From NCBI RefSeq assembly GCF_038592905.1, contig NZ_CP151943.1:3670501-3734500 (forward strand): DNA of 64,000 bases, in the 5' to 3' direction. Below are positions 1-8,269 of this stretch, piece after piece (the stretch's first letter is position 1; each line of letters opens with the position of its first letter). The position numbers and the translations under genes are program-made. The notes beneath the pieces were generated by a model. That model searched no databases. It had not been told where the DNA came from and was given only the letters and a program-made list of their open reading frames with translations. The stretch is from Neobacillus sp. FSL H8-0543 (GTDB lineage: Bacteria; Bacillota; Bacilli; Bacillales; Cytobacillaceae).

Positions 1-71
1 TGTTTTCCGAAATGTCGCTTCTATTTAACAAATCATCATATTGATTTTTCGTCAGTTAAGGAGGAAATCAA

Positions 72-149
72 ATGGATTGGTATATATGGTTCGCAGTAAT
101 TGTTGCTGTTGTTATTATTATTGGGTATAAATCTTCTAAAAAGAAATAA
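72..149 (+). CDS. 25-residue single-pass membrane peptide
   Basis: The peptide starts MDWYIWFAVIVAVV, is one hydrophobic helix, and ends in a basic tail SSKKK. A near-perfect ribosome site (AAGGAGGAAAT) lies just upstream of the ATG, which is the main reason to believe it. It sits in front of an intergenic element, like many small membrane proteins in this region. Function unknown. Confidence 0.5.
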   Translation: MDWYIWFAVIVAVVIIIGYKSSKKK

Positions 150-152
150 TGC

Positions 153-210
153 TTGTTGAACTAAATGGGTGCTTATGTTGAATAAGGAGATTACTGGGGG
201 CGATCCTCTA
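153..210 (+). repeat. Intergenic element copy, degenerate
   Basis: Left core GAACTAAATGGGTGC is followed by TTATGTTGAATAAGGAG. No clear right core. Confidence 0.6.
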
Positions 211-515
211 GACAATAAAAAACAGTCTCCGAAGGACTCTGCTTCATTTTCATAAGCCACGACTTCCTTTGTTTTTCCTCTTAATGGGAAGGAACCTCGC
301 TACGTAACTGAGTTTTCCTTTAAAATATAAATAATTTGAAGAAATACGTCCTTCATAAATATCATACTCGTTGCCGTTTTTTTGCTGTAATTACTATGAC
401 ATATAAATAGGCGTCCATTCAAATATTGCAGGTCTGATTTAACGGACATAAAATCTTTATCACTGCGGCATATTATATTTATCAAAGATATTTTAATGAA
501 TTGAGGTTTTTAAAA
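211..515. other. Gene-poor stretch
   Basis: About 300 bases without a convincing gene. A 61-codon reading frame exists on the minus strand but has no ribosome site or recognisable family. Confidence 0.5.
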
Positions 516-653
516 ATGGATGAAATGCGAACTACCAATCAAGTCGAAGAAGTTAATAAACACCTTAAAGAAATTCCCAAAGAAGCCGAAGAAAGAAGAA
601 TTGAAAATCAGCCTCAAACTGATAAAAACGAGAAAGCCATCGAGCCGTTTTAA
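516..653 (+). CDS. Small hydrophilic protein (45 aa)
   Basis: A highly charged peptide (MDEMRTTNQVEEVNKHL at the start, ending EKAIEPF), probably helical and rich in Glu and Lys. The upstream ribosome site is weak. It is followed by a clear intrinsic terminator. An overlapping frame in this DNA encodes nothing recognisable. Function unknown. Confidence 0.4.
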   Translation: MDEMRTTNQVEEVNKHLKEIPKEAEERRIENQPQTDKNEKAIEPF

Positions 654-706
654 TTTGAAAACGGCAAACCAAAGAATCTTGCTGACCACAAATTTCATTA
701 ACCATA

Positions 707-745
707 AAACAGGGCATAGAAATTTCCTATGCCCTGTTTTTATTT
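707..745 (+). terminator. Intrinsic terminator
   Basis: A 13-base stem AAACAGGGCATAG pairs with its complement across a six-base loop and is followed by TTTTTATTTATT. Confidence 0.8.
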
Positions 746-798
746 ATTGGATCTGTTAAAGAATGTAGTTTTTCTTCTCCATCTAAATTTAGTTACCT

Positions 799-860
799 TT
801 CAAAGGGGTGCTACGGCAGCCTTTTTTTATTGTACTAAAGGGTAGTTTAGGTCAAGAAGG
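799..860 (+). repeat. Intergenic element copy
   Basis: AAGGGGTGC and a GC-rich hairpin with a T-run are followed by right core ACTAAAGGGTAG-TTTAGGTCAAGAAGG. It marks the left edge of a duplicated DUF2750 unit. Confidence 0.75.
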
Positions 861-865
861 TATGG

Positions 866-946
866 GGCAAGCGGGGAACAGGTTATGATATGAAGCCAAA
901 AGTGGTTTTGGAACGTATTCAATATGAACTCAGTTTAATTGATTAA
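866..946 (+). pseudogene. DUF2750 C-terminal remnant (internal deletion)
   Basis: This stretch is almost identical to the last 80 bases of the intact DUF2750 gene ending at 11909, including the stop codon. The preceding GTATGGGGCA matches that gene's leader. About 350 bases between leader and C-terminus are missing, with GGCA at both edges of the gap, so a short-repeat deletion is likely. The following element is also shared. The unit is a dead duplicate. Confidence 0.85.
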
Positions 947-950
947 CCTT

Positions 951-1040
951 ATTCAACTAATAGGTGCAAGAGTTGAAAATCCCGCTGCCTTAATGGTGGC
1001 TTTTTCTTATTGAGCTAACGAGCAGTTTTGTTTAAGAACG
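951..1040 (+). repeat. Intergenic element copy
   Basis: ATTCAACTAATAGGTGC, a CCGCTGCC hairpin with T-run, then GAGCTAACGAGCAG. Identical to the copy at 11914 up to the right core, then divergent. Confidence 0.85.
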
Positions 1041-1211
1041 GGGATATATTTATTAGCCAATAAACAAATAAATCCATCCAAGAGGGATTCTCCAAGGATA
1101 GATTTATTTGTAATTCTAGCTATCTAAACATTCTTTAGTTGGCAGGATTCTTCTTCCAGTCACTTTTCTTTTACTAACAACTATCCCGCAGTGTCACTTC
1201 ATCTTAAACTC

Positions 1212-1751
1212 CTAATAATCTAATTGACGTAAATACAATAAGATTTCATTTTCATTTAGTTTTTTAAACTTATACTTACGAACTTGGCTTTCAATTTTCT
1301 TTTTGTCATCATCTTTACTACTGAATAAATCTACTAAGTGCAAAATTACTTCTGTCAACACAGTTACTAATCCACCTGACCATACTGCCCCAAATTCCCA
1401 ACCTAATGTTTCTGTATCAGAAAGTTGTGACTTCACTAATTCATCCATTTCTTTTTTGTATTCGCCTTTGATTAGAATATATTCTTCCTTATTTCTAAAG
1501 GCTAATAGTAAATCTTCAACATTATAAACTTCGAAATAAGCATTTTCCTTCTCTAATTGTATTAATTCATCTAGCACAGTTCCTTCACTTTTCTCTACTG
1601 TTTTCGCAATAGCTTGAATTGTTTTGACTGAATAATGATTGACACTTTTTTTATTAACACTTGAAAGCATTTGCTGACTGATTCCAGTTTCTTTAAATAC
1701 ATCGTATCGTTTTTTCCTGTTCTTTTGCAGATAAATATCTAATAGACTCAT
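1212..1751 (-). CDS. HTH-like protein with a central membrane segment (179 aa)
   Basis: The first 60 residues look like a Cro/C1-type helix-turn-helix (KRYDVFKETGISQQMLSSVN, then YSVKTIQAIAKTV). The middle contains one hydrophobic stretch (VWSGGLVTVLTEVILHLVDL, about residues 123-142), and the C-terminus is basic. Similar unnamed proteins occur in lactobacilli, enterococci and bacilli, to my recollection. It lies alone between two intergenic elements on the strand opposite to most neighbours. It could be a membrane-tethered regulator or part of a toxin-antitoxin-like module; neither is shown. Confidence 0.75.
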   Translation of the reverse strand: MSLLDIYLQKNRKKRYDVFKETGISQQMLSSVNKKSVNHYSVKTIQAIAKTVEKSEGTVLDELIQLEKENAYFEVYNVEDLLLAFRNKEEYILIKGEYKKEMDELVKSQLSDTETLGWEFGAVWSGGLVTVLTEVILHLVDLFSSKDDDKKKIESQVRKYKFKKLNENEILLYLRQLDY

Positions 1752-1897
1752 TTTAAAATTCTCCTTTCCCTATAATAAATTATTTTTTACTAAAAAATTT
1801 TTTTGCTTAATTATATTTTAGTATATGTGTAAAAAAATGTAAATTGTTATTTTATTTAATAATCAATTAATTTTATTTTTTCGTTGTATCACGTAAG

Positions 1898-2004
1898 TTT
1901 GTGAAAGTTTGCACTTAAACTAACGGGTGCAAGAGTTGAAGAATGGGGTTGCTGCGGCGATCCTTTTTGTTATTGAGCTAACGAAGCAGGTTAGTAAAAG
2001 AAGG
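1898..2004 (+). repeat. Intergenic element copy, full length
   Basis: GTGAAAGTTTGCACTTAAAC leads into TAACGGGTGC-AAGAGTTGAAGAA, hairpin GGGTTGCTGCGGCGATCC with T-run, then GAGCTAACGAAGCAGGTTAG. Confidence 0.9.
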
Positions 2005-2065
2005 TATATACGAGAAGAGTGATGAAATATATTAAAATAGATAATTGAATTGGGGGAGGAAATAA

Positions 2066-2503
2066 GTGAAAAAATTTATAATTATTGTAATTATATTATT
2101 GGTTGCTATTGGTATTATTGGTTGTTCAAAGAGTGAGGCTTATGGGTCAGAGGAAGCGATTAAAAGAGGCGATATTGTTTACCAAAATGAAGTTGTTAAC
2201 TTAGAAAGGTTTGAACAGTTCTTAATTAACATATCTAACAAGAAAGAAGACACTATACGAGTTACAGGCTATACTGACGAAGGAGACCCTATATTCCAAG
2301 ATTTACGTTTTGATGGGGAAGTCATTCATTACATATATGACAATTCAAATGATGAATATGCTGGAAAAGATAAAGGAAAAGAGACTGATGTTTGCAAAGA
2401 GGTAATTGGGAAAGAAAATATACAAGACGAAATCGAGTATTTAATAAGTGGTTGTTCCAAGAATCTTCAAAACTTTTTAATTAGTGTAGAGAAAAAACAT
2501 TAA
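2066..2503 (+). CDS. DUF4362 lipoprotein
   Basis: A 145-residue secreted lipoprotein. The GTG start follows a strong GGGGGAGGAAATAA site. A hydrophobic signal ends in lipobox IIGC with Cys20 as the lipid-anchored residue. The mature part matches the DUF4362 pattern I know from Bacillus: an A-I-x-x-G-D-I-V start, VTGYTDEGDPIFQDLRFDG, and a late paired-Cys region (DVCKE and SGCSKN). The protein should sit on the outer face of the membrane; its role is unknown. It is flanked by intergenic elements on both sides and is transcribed alone. Confidence 0.88.
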   Translation: MKKFIIIVIILLVAIGIIGCSKSEAYGSEEAIKRGDIVYQNEVVNLERFEQFLINISNKKEDTIRVTGYTDEGDPIFQDLRFDGEVIHYIYDNSNDEYAGKDKGKETDVCKEVIGKENIQDEIEYLISGCSKNLQNFLISVEKKH

Positions 2504-2530
2504 AGTAGATGTACGGGACTTTTAAATACA

Positions 2531-2610
2531 TTGTGAAATATTGTACTTAAACAAACGGGTGCGAGAATATAAGAAGCAACGCTGCTGCGTTGTTTCTTTA
2601 CTTAATAATG
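2531..2610 (+). repeat. Intergenic element copy
   Basis: TTGTGAAATATTGTACTTAA-ACAAACGGGTGC, then hairpin GCAACGCTGCTGCGTTGTTTC. The right core is degenerate. Confidence 0.8.
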
Positions 2611-2709
2611 TTGATAATCTTAAAAATTGAATGTAACCTTGTTAATCTGGGTTTCTCTGCTTTTGTTTAATTGTTAATAATCTTGTTTCCTCATAAGTAG
2701 GATTTATAT

Positions 2710-2901
2710 CTACCATATTTTTTTAAATAACTTAGTATATATTAATGAAAGTACAGCTTGTGAAATTAGAACTAATGATACAGTCAATGTCATTACATTA
2801 TGGTCAAATACAGCTAATATTGCCATAGTTATGCCAGTTAAGATAAAAAGAACACTTAGAAAAGGCGTTACTTTAATTAGTATTTTAAGTTTTTGGTTCA
2901 T
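2710..2901 (-). CDS. Small two-helix membrane protein (63 aa)
   Basis: MNQKLKILIKVTPFLSVLF begins the first hydrophobic helix and a second spans MTLTVSLVLISQAVLSLIY; the C-terminus is basic (KLFKKIW). AAAGGGGA lies before the ATG on this strand. It is one of many short membrane proteins bounded by intergenic elements. Function unknown. Confidence 0.65.
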   Translation of the reverse strand: MNQKLKILIKVTPFLSVLFILTGITMAILAVFDHNVMTLTVSLVLISQAVLSLIYTKLFKKIW

Positions 2902-3000
2902 AGAATCTATTCCCCTTTCGTATTTTAATTTGTTAATTTGATTTTATAATAATTATACAATGAATGTTAAAATTTTCTATTTTTTTATAATATTTTTTTG

Positions 3001-3090
3001 TGTTCAACATAAACGTGCTTTAATCTAGAAGGATAAGGCACCTGTATGTTGAATTCTTTATTGAACAAACAGGCAGGTTAGCTTAAGAAT
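3001..3090 (+). repeat. Intergenic element copy
   Basis: Degenerate left core TTCAACATAAACGTGCTTTA; right part TTGAACAAACAGGCAGGTTAG is clear. Confidence 0.75.
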
Positions 3091-3162
3091 AATAGTAAAT
3101 ACCCAAACACTTATGGTAAAGTAAGGATATGAATTCGGATGAATATTAAGGGAGGATGAGTA

Positions 3163-3708
3163 ATGACAAAGAAGAAAAATGAAACGTTTGAATGGGTTAA
3201 ATCGATTATGGGTGCACTTGTTATAGCATTTATTATTCGCTCTTTTTTCTTTACACCCATTGTTGTTGACGGTGAATCAATGAATCCCACTCTCCAGAAC
3301 AAGGACCGTATGGTTGTAACCAAAATTGGGGAACCGAAAAGATTTGATATTGTTGTGTTTCACGCACCAGACGGTAGGGATTACATAAAACGTGTAATCG
3401 GACTCCCAGGTGACAGTATTGAGTATAAGAATGATGTTTTATATATAAATGGGAAGGCATACAACGAACCTTATTTAGAAAAATATAAGAAAAGACTTAA
3501 TGATGAAACTTTAACATACTCTTTCACTTTAAAAGAGACCGCGGTAGGTAGTGATACTGTCCCTAAAGATAGTTTGTTTGTAATGGGAGATAACAGAAAG
3601 CATAGCAACGACAGCCGTGATATTGGAGCGATACCAATGGAAAAGGTAATAGGGACAACAAATGTTGTTTATTATCCAATAAAAGAAATTAAAATCGTAA
3701 ATAACTAA
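3163..3708 (+). CDS. lepB: Type I signal peptidase (SipS/LepB family)
   Basis: A 181-residue enzyme that removes signal peptides from exported proteins at the outer membrane face. One N-terminal membrane anchor (about residues 14-32) precedes the catalytic boxes: GESMNPT with nucleophile Ser39, and RDYIKRVIGLPGD with general base Lys76. FVMGDNRKHSNDSRDIG is the conserved GDNR box. Length and single anchor fit the Gram-positive SipS type. The ATG follows GGGAGGATGAGTA. The gene lies alone between intergenic elements with no substrate gene beside it, so it is probably an extra paralog rather than a dedicated peptidase. Confidence 0.95.
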   Translation: MTKKKNETFEWVKSIMGALVIAFIIRSFFFTPIVVDGESMNPTLQNKDRMVVTKIGEPKRFDIVVFHAPDGRDYIKRVIGLPGDSIEYKNDVLYINGKAYNEPYLEKYKKRLNDETLTYSFTLKETAVGSDTVPKDSLFVMGDNRKHSNDSRDIGAIPMEKVIGTTNVVYYPIKEIKIVNN

Positions 3709-3739
3709 TTGTTGCTTATGCATATTGTTGGACTGGTCT

Positions 3740-3830
3740 CTTCTTCAAAACCATAGGGTGCGTTGTCCAGGAAGGGCTAATCACCTTTTTTGTTGAATTC
3801 CTTATTTAACAAACGGGGCAGCATTCCTAT
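3740..3830 (+). repeat. Intergenic element copy
   Basis: TTCTTCAAAACCATAGGGTGC, an internal hairpin, then TTATTTAACAAACGGGGCAG. Confidence 0.8.
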
Positions 3831-3841
3831 ATTAAAGCTAA

Positions 3842-3890
3842 GATTGTGAAAAAATGTACCTAAACTAACGGGTAGCTTTAGTTGAAGAAG
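3842..3890 (+). repeat. Intergenic element, left half only
   Basis: GATTGTGAAAAAATGTACCT, AAACTAACGGGTAGC and TTTAGTTGAAGAAG, directly followed by a terminator. No right half. Confidence 0.85.
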
Positions 3891-3893
3891 CGA

Positions 3894-3921
3894 AAAGGAC
3901 CCAAAATGGTCCTTTTGTCTT
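3894..3921 (+). terminator. Intrinsic terminator
   Basis: AAAAGGACC pairs with GGTCCTTTT across CAAAAT and is followed by GTCTTTG. Confidence 0.65.
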
Positions 3922-3960
3922 TGATTAATAAAATTAAAATTTCATAATATAATCTTTATT

Positions 3961-4827
3961 CTATTGGTAGATTGTTACCCGTTCTTTATTCATATTATCA
4001 TAATAAGGTTCTAAGTATTGTTCGAAAGTTTGATAAGGGGTAGCCACTTGATTAATTTTTTCGATTAATTTGTTTCTAGCCCACAATTCCACTCCAAGCT
4101 CATTTGCAGCTATCCAAGCTGGCTCTGTAAAATAACTTGTAGTAATAACCATAGCTTTGGAACATTTATATAACTGTTTTCCTGTATAGACTTGCTGAAT
4201 TGCAGAGTTACTTAATTTATTTCGGGGTGTAATACGTTTACATTGAATTGCATATTTTCGAGAATTTTTCTGAGCTAAAATATCGACACCTTGATCCCCG
4301 GTCTTTTTAGTTATTTGTACGTTTTTGTAATCTAATTTTCTTAATAAGTTAGCAACATATTCTTCAAATTCAAAACCACTAAAGGAGTCTATAACTGAAA
4401 TATCTGCTACTTCTAATTGATATTCCTTAAATTTCTTGGTTTTAAATCTTTCTAGTTTTTCTTGGATACGTTTACGATTATTATCATATTCCTCTTTTAC
4501 TTCATCATAAGACTTTGTCAAAATCACAGTAAAATAATTAGAGACACCACTTATACCCCACATTAAGCATATTAAGAGAGGACACCAATACCACCATTTA
4601 TAAAAAAAATCTTGCCAAAAAAATAAACCGATTATGGCTGCTACTATGCAAATAATTCCGTACTTTAAATCTCTTTTCCTTGAATTCATAGCTATGTTAT
4701 GTCTTCGTTCTTCATCTTTCCATAATTCATCTAATTCACAATCTGGGCAATAAAATTCTATTATGTCTCCTATTTCAGACATTCGTTCTTGGCAACTTTT
4801 TTTATGTATTGTACAAACTCGAACCAT
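3961..4827 (-). CDS. Membrane-anchored Mrr-type endonuclease domain protein
   Basis: A 288-residue protein. The N-terminus has two Cys/His clusters (VCTIHKKSC, YCPDCELDEL) that look like a small zinc site. Two hydrophobic helices follow (about 57-72 and 81-103), then a charged helical linker. The C-terminal half is a restriction endonuclease-like Mrr_cat domain: SGFEFEEYVANLLRKLDY, TGDQGVDILAQ and YAIQCKR carry the E, D and QxK-type catalytic residues. Such proteins are assigned to DNA restriction or defence, but no methylase or partner is present. It sits alone between two intergenic elements. Confidence 0.82.
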   Translation of the reverse strand: MVRVCTIHKKSCQERMSEIGDIIEFYCPDCELDELWKDEERRHNIAMNSRKRDLKYGIICIVAAIIGLFFWQDFFYKWWYWCPLLICLMWGISGVSNYFTVILTKSYDEVKEEYDNNRKRIQEKLERFKTKKFKEYQLEVADISVIDSFSGFEFEEYVANLLRKLDYKNVQITKKTGDQGVDILAQKNSRKYAIQCKRITPRNKLSNSAIQQVYTGKQLYKCSKAMVITTSYFTEPAWIAANELGVELWARNKLIEKINQVATPYQTFEQYLEPYYDNMNKERVTIYQ

Positions 4828-4949
4828 TGGGTATCACCTTTCAACTATATATCTTTTAATATACCATTTTTTGGAGATGATAAGGTCCTTTTTGCCAATA
4901 TATGCAGGTTGTAACAAAATCAGTTAATAAAATAGGAATTTGGTTATAC

Positions 4950-5025
4950 CTTCTTAAACTAAAGGGTGCATATATACAGTATCAGCAAAAAAACATTGAT
5001 TTGATGGACCCTTTATCTTTTTTTA
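4950..5025 (+). repeat. Intergenic element copy, degenerate
   Basis: CTTCTTAAACTAAAGGGTGC is clear; the right core is not recognisable. Confidence 0.6.
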
Positions 5026-5049
5026 TATGTATTCATAGATAAGCGTTTA

Positions 5050-5156
5050 AGGACTTGACTTGGAGCCTCAGTGGGAACGATTTGTCTCGAAAGGCTGAAG
5101 CAGTTGTTTCAGCAGGCAAACGAGCCTATCATACCCACCTCTCCAAGTAAAGTCCT
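5050..5156. other. Long imperfect hairpin (about 107 bp)
   Basis: The outer arms AGGACTTGACTTGGAG and CTCCAAGTAAAGTCCT pair at 15 of 16 positions. Inside, GTGGG pairs with CCCAC, CTCG with CGAG, and GCTGAA with TTCAGC around a short loop. The layered helices suggest a structured RNA or a miniature inverted-repeat element. No T-run follows, so a terminator is unlikely. I do not recognise the family. Confidence 0.6.
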
Positions 5157-5382
5157 ATCGTTGTTTACGTTGAAAACTATATTTACTTACTGAAGATATT
5201 AAGTAAGCAAAGTTAGAAAAGTGGCTGTTTTTGTTTCATTATTTACGATGGATACGGACAAAAATCATACTGTATATATGGTGCAGATTAGTTTAAGAGC
5301 GTTGTTTAACTTGTGTTCGACAATCGGTCCACTTAATGGAATAAATAATGTTAAAATTGATTCAATTAAAAGCGAAAGAAAG

Positions 5383-5712
5383 ATGCGTTCTAATATGGTC
5401 TTAGCTTTGGAAATTGTGCGTATTTTACTACCTCTTGTACTAGTAGGTGGGATTGCAGTATTTGTAGTTATAAGAATGAAACATAAATACAAGAAAGGCA
5501 CCCTGTGTAAGAAAAAGTCAAAAGGTGCTCAAAATTTACTAGATAGTCTAATACCACTCGGAATGATGATTGGATGTGCTGTTGCTATACTTCTTAGCAT
5601 ATTTTTCCCAATCACTTTATTATCTACAATTGGTTTGGGAGCTGGAATAGGTTTATTATTAGGATATTTTGCTTATGAAATTTACAGCAATAAAGAAGAA
5701 AATTATTCATAA
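5383..5712 (+). CDS. Small two-helix membrane protein
   Basis: From the ATG at 5383 the product is 109 residues: MRSNMVLALEIVRILLPLVL opens a first membrane helix, a basic loop (KHKYKKGTLCKKKSKG) follows, and a long hydrophobic stretch (IPLGMMIGCAVAILLSIF onward) makes one or two further helices. The frame is open upstream to about 5221, but that part is hydrophilic and without a ribosome site, so the later start is preferred. Function unknown. Confidence 0.55.
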   Translation: MRSNMVLALEIVRILLPLVLVGGIAVFVVIRMKHKYKKGTLCKKKSKGAQNLLDSLIPLGMMIGCAVAILLSIFFPITLLSTIGLGAGIGLLLGYFAYEIYSNKEENYS

Positions 5713-5722
5713 ATTACTATTT

Positions 5723-5839
5723 TCCTCAATTGGGTGCGATTGTGGAGTAAACCTTACTTTTCTTCTTAAAGTAACGCGGGCGATAGCAGTACAGAACTGT
5801 CGCTTCTTCAACTATTGAAGCAGGATAGTTCAAGAAGGA
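5723..5839 (+). repeat. Intergenic element copy
   Basis: CAATTGGGTGCGATTG, hairpin GCGATAGCAGTACAGAACTG-TCGC, then TTCAACTATTGAAGCAGGATAG. Both cores are diverged. Confidence 0.7.
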
Positions 5840-5896
5840 ATTTAACAATTAATTGGAGAATAATGTATTAGGATAAATTTATTTGGAGGTCTCTCT

Positions 5897-6085
5897 ATGT
5901 GGAGGTTATTTTTGTATTTCCTTTTATTAATTATAAGTTCATATATTTTATTTTTAATAATTAATTTGCTTTTACCAGATGGTGGAGATGCTTATGGTTC
6001 GTTACTTATGATTGTCATAATACAACTCTGTCTAATAATCTCTATTCAAATATATTCTCTAAAAATAAAAACAAATAAGGATTGA
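5897..6085 (+). CDS. Small two-helix membrane protein (62 aa)
   Basis: Two hydrophobic helices (LFLYFLLLIISSYILFLII and SLLMIVIIQLCLIISIQIY) join through a short acidic loop LLPDGGDAYG. TTTGGAGGTCTCTCT precedes the ATG. The stop codon lies inside the start of the next intergenic element. Function unknown. Confidence 0.65.
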   Translation: MWRLFLYFLLLIISSYILFLIINLLLPDGGDAYGSLLMIVIIQLCLIISIQIYSLKIKTNKD

Positions 6086-6150
6086 TTGGGTAGCGTTTCT
6101 GTAATATGCAGGAACGCTTTTTTCACTAACGGGGCAGTTTAGTTGAAGAA
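6082..6150 (+). repeat. Intergenic element copy
   Basis: GATTGGGTAGCGTTTC, hairpin AGCGTTTC...GGAACGCTTTTTT, then CACTAACGGGGCAG-TTTAGTTGAAGAAAC with a near-consensus right core. Confidence 0.9.
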
Positions 6151-6216
6151 ACAAAAGCTAAACGTGATAAAATAATGAATATAATTTTATGCATAAGGTG
6201 AAAGGGTGAATAATTT

Positions 6217-7692
6217 TTGGAGTTAATTTTTAATAAAATTCTCAAAGAAGAATTAACAATTAAAGAAATCCAAGAAGCATTCGAGACGGGAGTTTTAACT
6301 TCAAAAGAACTCGTAATGTACTACCTATACAGGATAGCTAAGTATGACCAAAGTGGGCCCAAGTTGAATTCTATACTTGAGATAAATCCTGACGCAATCT
6401 TTATTGCAGAGGGTTTAGACCATGAAAGAAAAATAAAAGGAGCTAGAGGTCTACTTCACGGTATTCCTGTTTTGCTTAAAGACAATATCGAAACAAAAGA
6501 TAAAATGCATACAAGTGCAGGAGCCTTAGCTTTAGAAAATCATTTGAGTACAAAAGATGCATTTTTAGTAGAAAAACTACGGGAAGCAGGAGCTGTTATT
6601 ATTGGAAAGACTAATATGACCGAATTAGCGAATGGAATGTCTACAACGATGTGGGCAGGTTACAGTTCAAGAGGTGGTCAAACGCTAAATCCTTATGGTC
6701 CAGGTGAATTTTTTGTTGGGGGTTCTAGTTCAGGCTCGGCTGTGGCGGTTGCAGCCAATTTAACCATATTGTCCATCGGAACAGAAACTGACGCTTCCAT
6801 TCTTAGTCCTGCCATTCAAAACTCGGTGGTGGGGATTAAACCAACAGTTGGTTTAATTAGCCGAAGTGGAATTCTTCCTTTTACTTACACACAAGATACC
6901 CCAGGTCCTTTTGCAAGGACAGTTACTGACGCAGCTATTTTATTAGGGACTTTAACTGGTGTCGACCAGTTTGACCCAGCTACATATAAGAGTGAAGGTA
7001 TTTCTTGTCAAGATTATACAGCCTTTTTAGATAAAGAAGGACTAAATGGTGCAAGAATTGGTGTTTTTAACAATGCTTCTGAAGATTATTATAGGGATTC
7101 AGGTGAGTACGATGAAGACCTTTTTAAAAATGCCATTCAGTCAGTGAGAAGTAAAGGAGCAGAAGTTATCGAGCAACTTGATATCCCATCTTTTCACAGG
7201 GAATGGAGTTGGGGGGTTCCTATTTATGAAATGAAACATGCATTAGGAAATTACCTTTCCCAGCTTCCTTCTTATCTGCCTGTACATTCAGATACAGAAT
7301 TAATTGAATTTAATACTAAGAATGAAGAGAAGACGTTAAAGTATGGGCAGAATATGCTAGATTATAGACAGGGATTACAACATAACACATTGGCGAATCC
7401 TGAATATTTAAATGCAAAACTAGAAGATTTATATTTTTCCCAAGTGCAAGGTATTGATTTTGCTTTAAAAGAGTATAATCTGGATGCAATATTGTTTCCT
7501 TCTTATATCGGTTCTACTATTTGTGCTAAAGCTGGCTATCCTTCCATCGCAGTCCCCGCAGGTTATATGGAAAATGGAAGACCCTTCGGAATAACTTTTG
7601 CTGGCGGTGCCTTTAGTGAAGGAACATTAATTAAGCTAGCGTATTCTTTTGAACAAATTACAAAATATAGAAAACCCCCACTCTTCAACTAA
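6217..7692 (+). CDS. Amidase signature family protein
   Basis: A 491-residue Ser-Ser-Lys amidase of the GatA/amidase-signature superfamily, which hydrolyses carboxamides. Lys88 lies in GIPVLLKDNIETKD, the glycine/serine loop is FFVGGSSSGSAVAVAANL (about 166-182), and the nucleophile region is IGTETDASILSPA with Ser194, where most relatives have GTDTGGSIRIPA. The TTG start follows GAAAGGGTGA. It is not part of a gatCAB operon, so a stand-alone amidase of unknown substrate is more likely than tRNA amidotransferase. The last codons (CTC TTC AAC TAA) are the left arm of the next intergenic element, so the element provides the stop. Confidence 0.9.
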   Translation: MELIFNKILKEELTIKEIQEAFETGVLTSKELVMYYLYRIAKYDQSGPKLNSILEINPDAIFIAEGLDHERKIKGARGLLHGIPVLLKDNIETKDKMHTSAGALALENHLSTKDAFLVEKLREAGAVIIGKTNMTELANGMSTTMWAGYSSRGGQTLNPYGPGEFFVGGSSSGSAVAVAANLTILSIGTETDASILSPAIQNSVVGIKPTVGLISRSGILPFTYTQDTPGPFARTVTDAAILLGTLTGVDQFDPATYKSEGISCQDYTAFLDKEGLNGARIGVFNNASEDYYRDSGEYDEDLFKNAIQSVRSKGAEVIEQLDIPSFHREWSWGVPIYEMKHALGNYLSQLPSYLPVHSDTELIEFNTKNEEKTLKYGQNMLDYRQGLQHNTLANPEYLNAKLEDLYFSQVQGIDFALKEYNLDAILFPSYIGSTICAKAGYPSIAVPAGYMENGRPFGITFAGGAFSEGTLIKLAYSFEQITKYRKPPLFN

Positions 7693-7770
7693 GGGGGAAA
7701 GAGTTAAACAAGGTGTTGCAGCGGCAGCATCTTTTTTCTTATTCTGCTAACGGTGCAGTTTACTTGAATA
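7682..7770 (+). repeat. Intergenic element copy overlapping the amidase stop
   Basis: TCTTCAACTAAGGGGG, AAGAGTTAAACAAGG, hairpin TGTTGCAGCGGCAGCA with T-run, then CTGCTAACGGTGCAGTTTAC. Confidence 0.88.
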
Positions 7771-7827
7771 AAAAGACAAAGCTTTTTATAGGTATAAATA
7801 AGCTGATAAAATTGAGGAGTGGAATGA

Positions 7828-8253
7828 ATGGGGATAAGAAATGCGAATGTTGAGGATTTCCAGCAAATTTCTTTGTTATTAAACCAGTTGGACTATCAAG
7901 ATACAGAACCTTTTATAAAAGAAAAAGTTGAAATATTTCTTATGGACCCGAATGAGGTCTTATTAGTGTTTGAAGATGATAAAAGTGTTATTGCTTTAAT
8001 TTCGGTTCATTTTATACCTCAATTAGCTGTAAAAGGAGATTTCGCAAGGATAAGTTATTTTGCAGTTGATAAAAACATTAGAAGTAAGGGGATAGGACGT
8101 AAAATTGAAGAATATTGTACTGATTTAGCCATAAAAAGACAGTGCGATAGAATCGAAGTGCATTGCCATTCAAGGAGAAAAGATGCACATAGGTTTTATA
8201 GGCGACAAGGGTTTACTGAATCACCAGAATACTTTATTAAAATGTTACCTTAA
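7828..8253 (+). CDS. GNAT family N-acetyltransferase
   Basis: A 141-residue acetyl-CoA-dependent acetyltransferase. The acetyl-CoA loop is visible in ISYFAVDKNIRSKGIGRKIE (R-S-K-G-I-G), and the C-terminal HRFYRRQGF is the usual motif B end of the fold. The ATG follows GAGGAGTGGA. Flanked by intergenic elements and transcribed alone; the acetyl acceptor cannot be predicted. Confidence 0.9.
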   Translation: MGIRNANVEDFQQISLLLNQLDYQDTEPFIKEKVEIFLMDPNEVLLVFEDDKSVIALISVHFIPQLAVKGDFARISYFAVDKNIRSKGIGRKIEEYCTDLAIKRQCDRIEVHCHSRRKDAHRFYRRQGFTESPEYFIKMLP

Positions 8254-8269
8254 TCTGACTAATTTACGT

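Noticed and set aside
153..2004. Element copies as CRISPR repeats
   Set aside because: Spacing ranges from about 100 bases to several kb with genes between, copies are diverged, and no cas genes are present.
6217..7692. Amidase as GatA of the tRNA amidotransferase
   Set aside because: No gatB or gatC nearby and the DASILSP segment differs from GatA; called only as amidase family.
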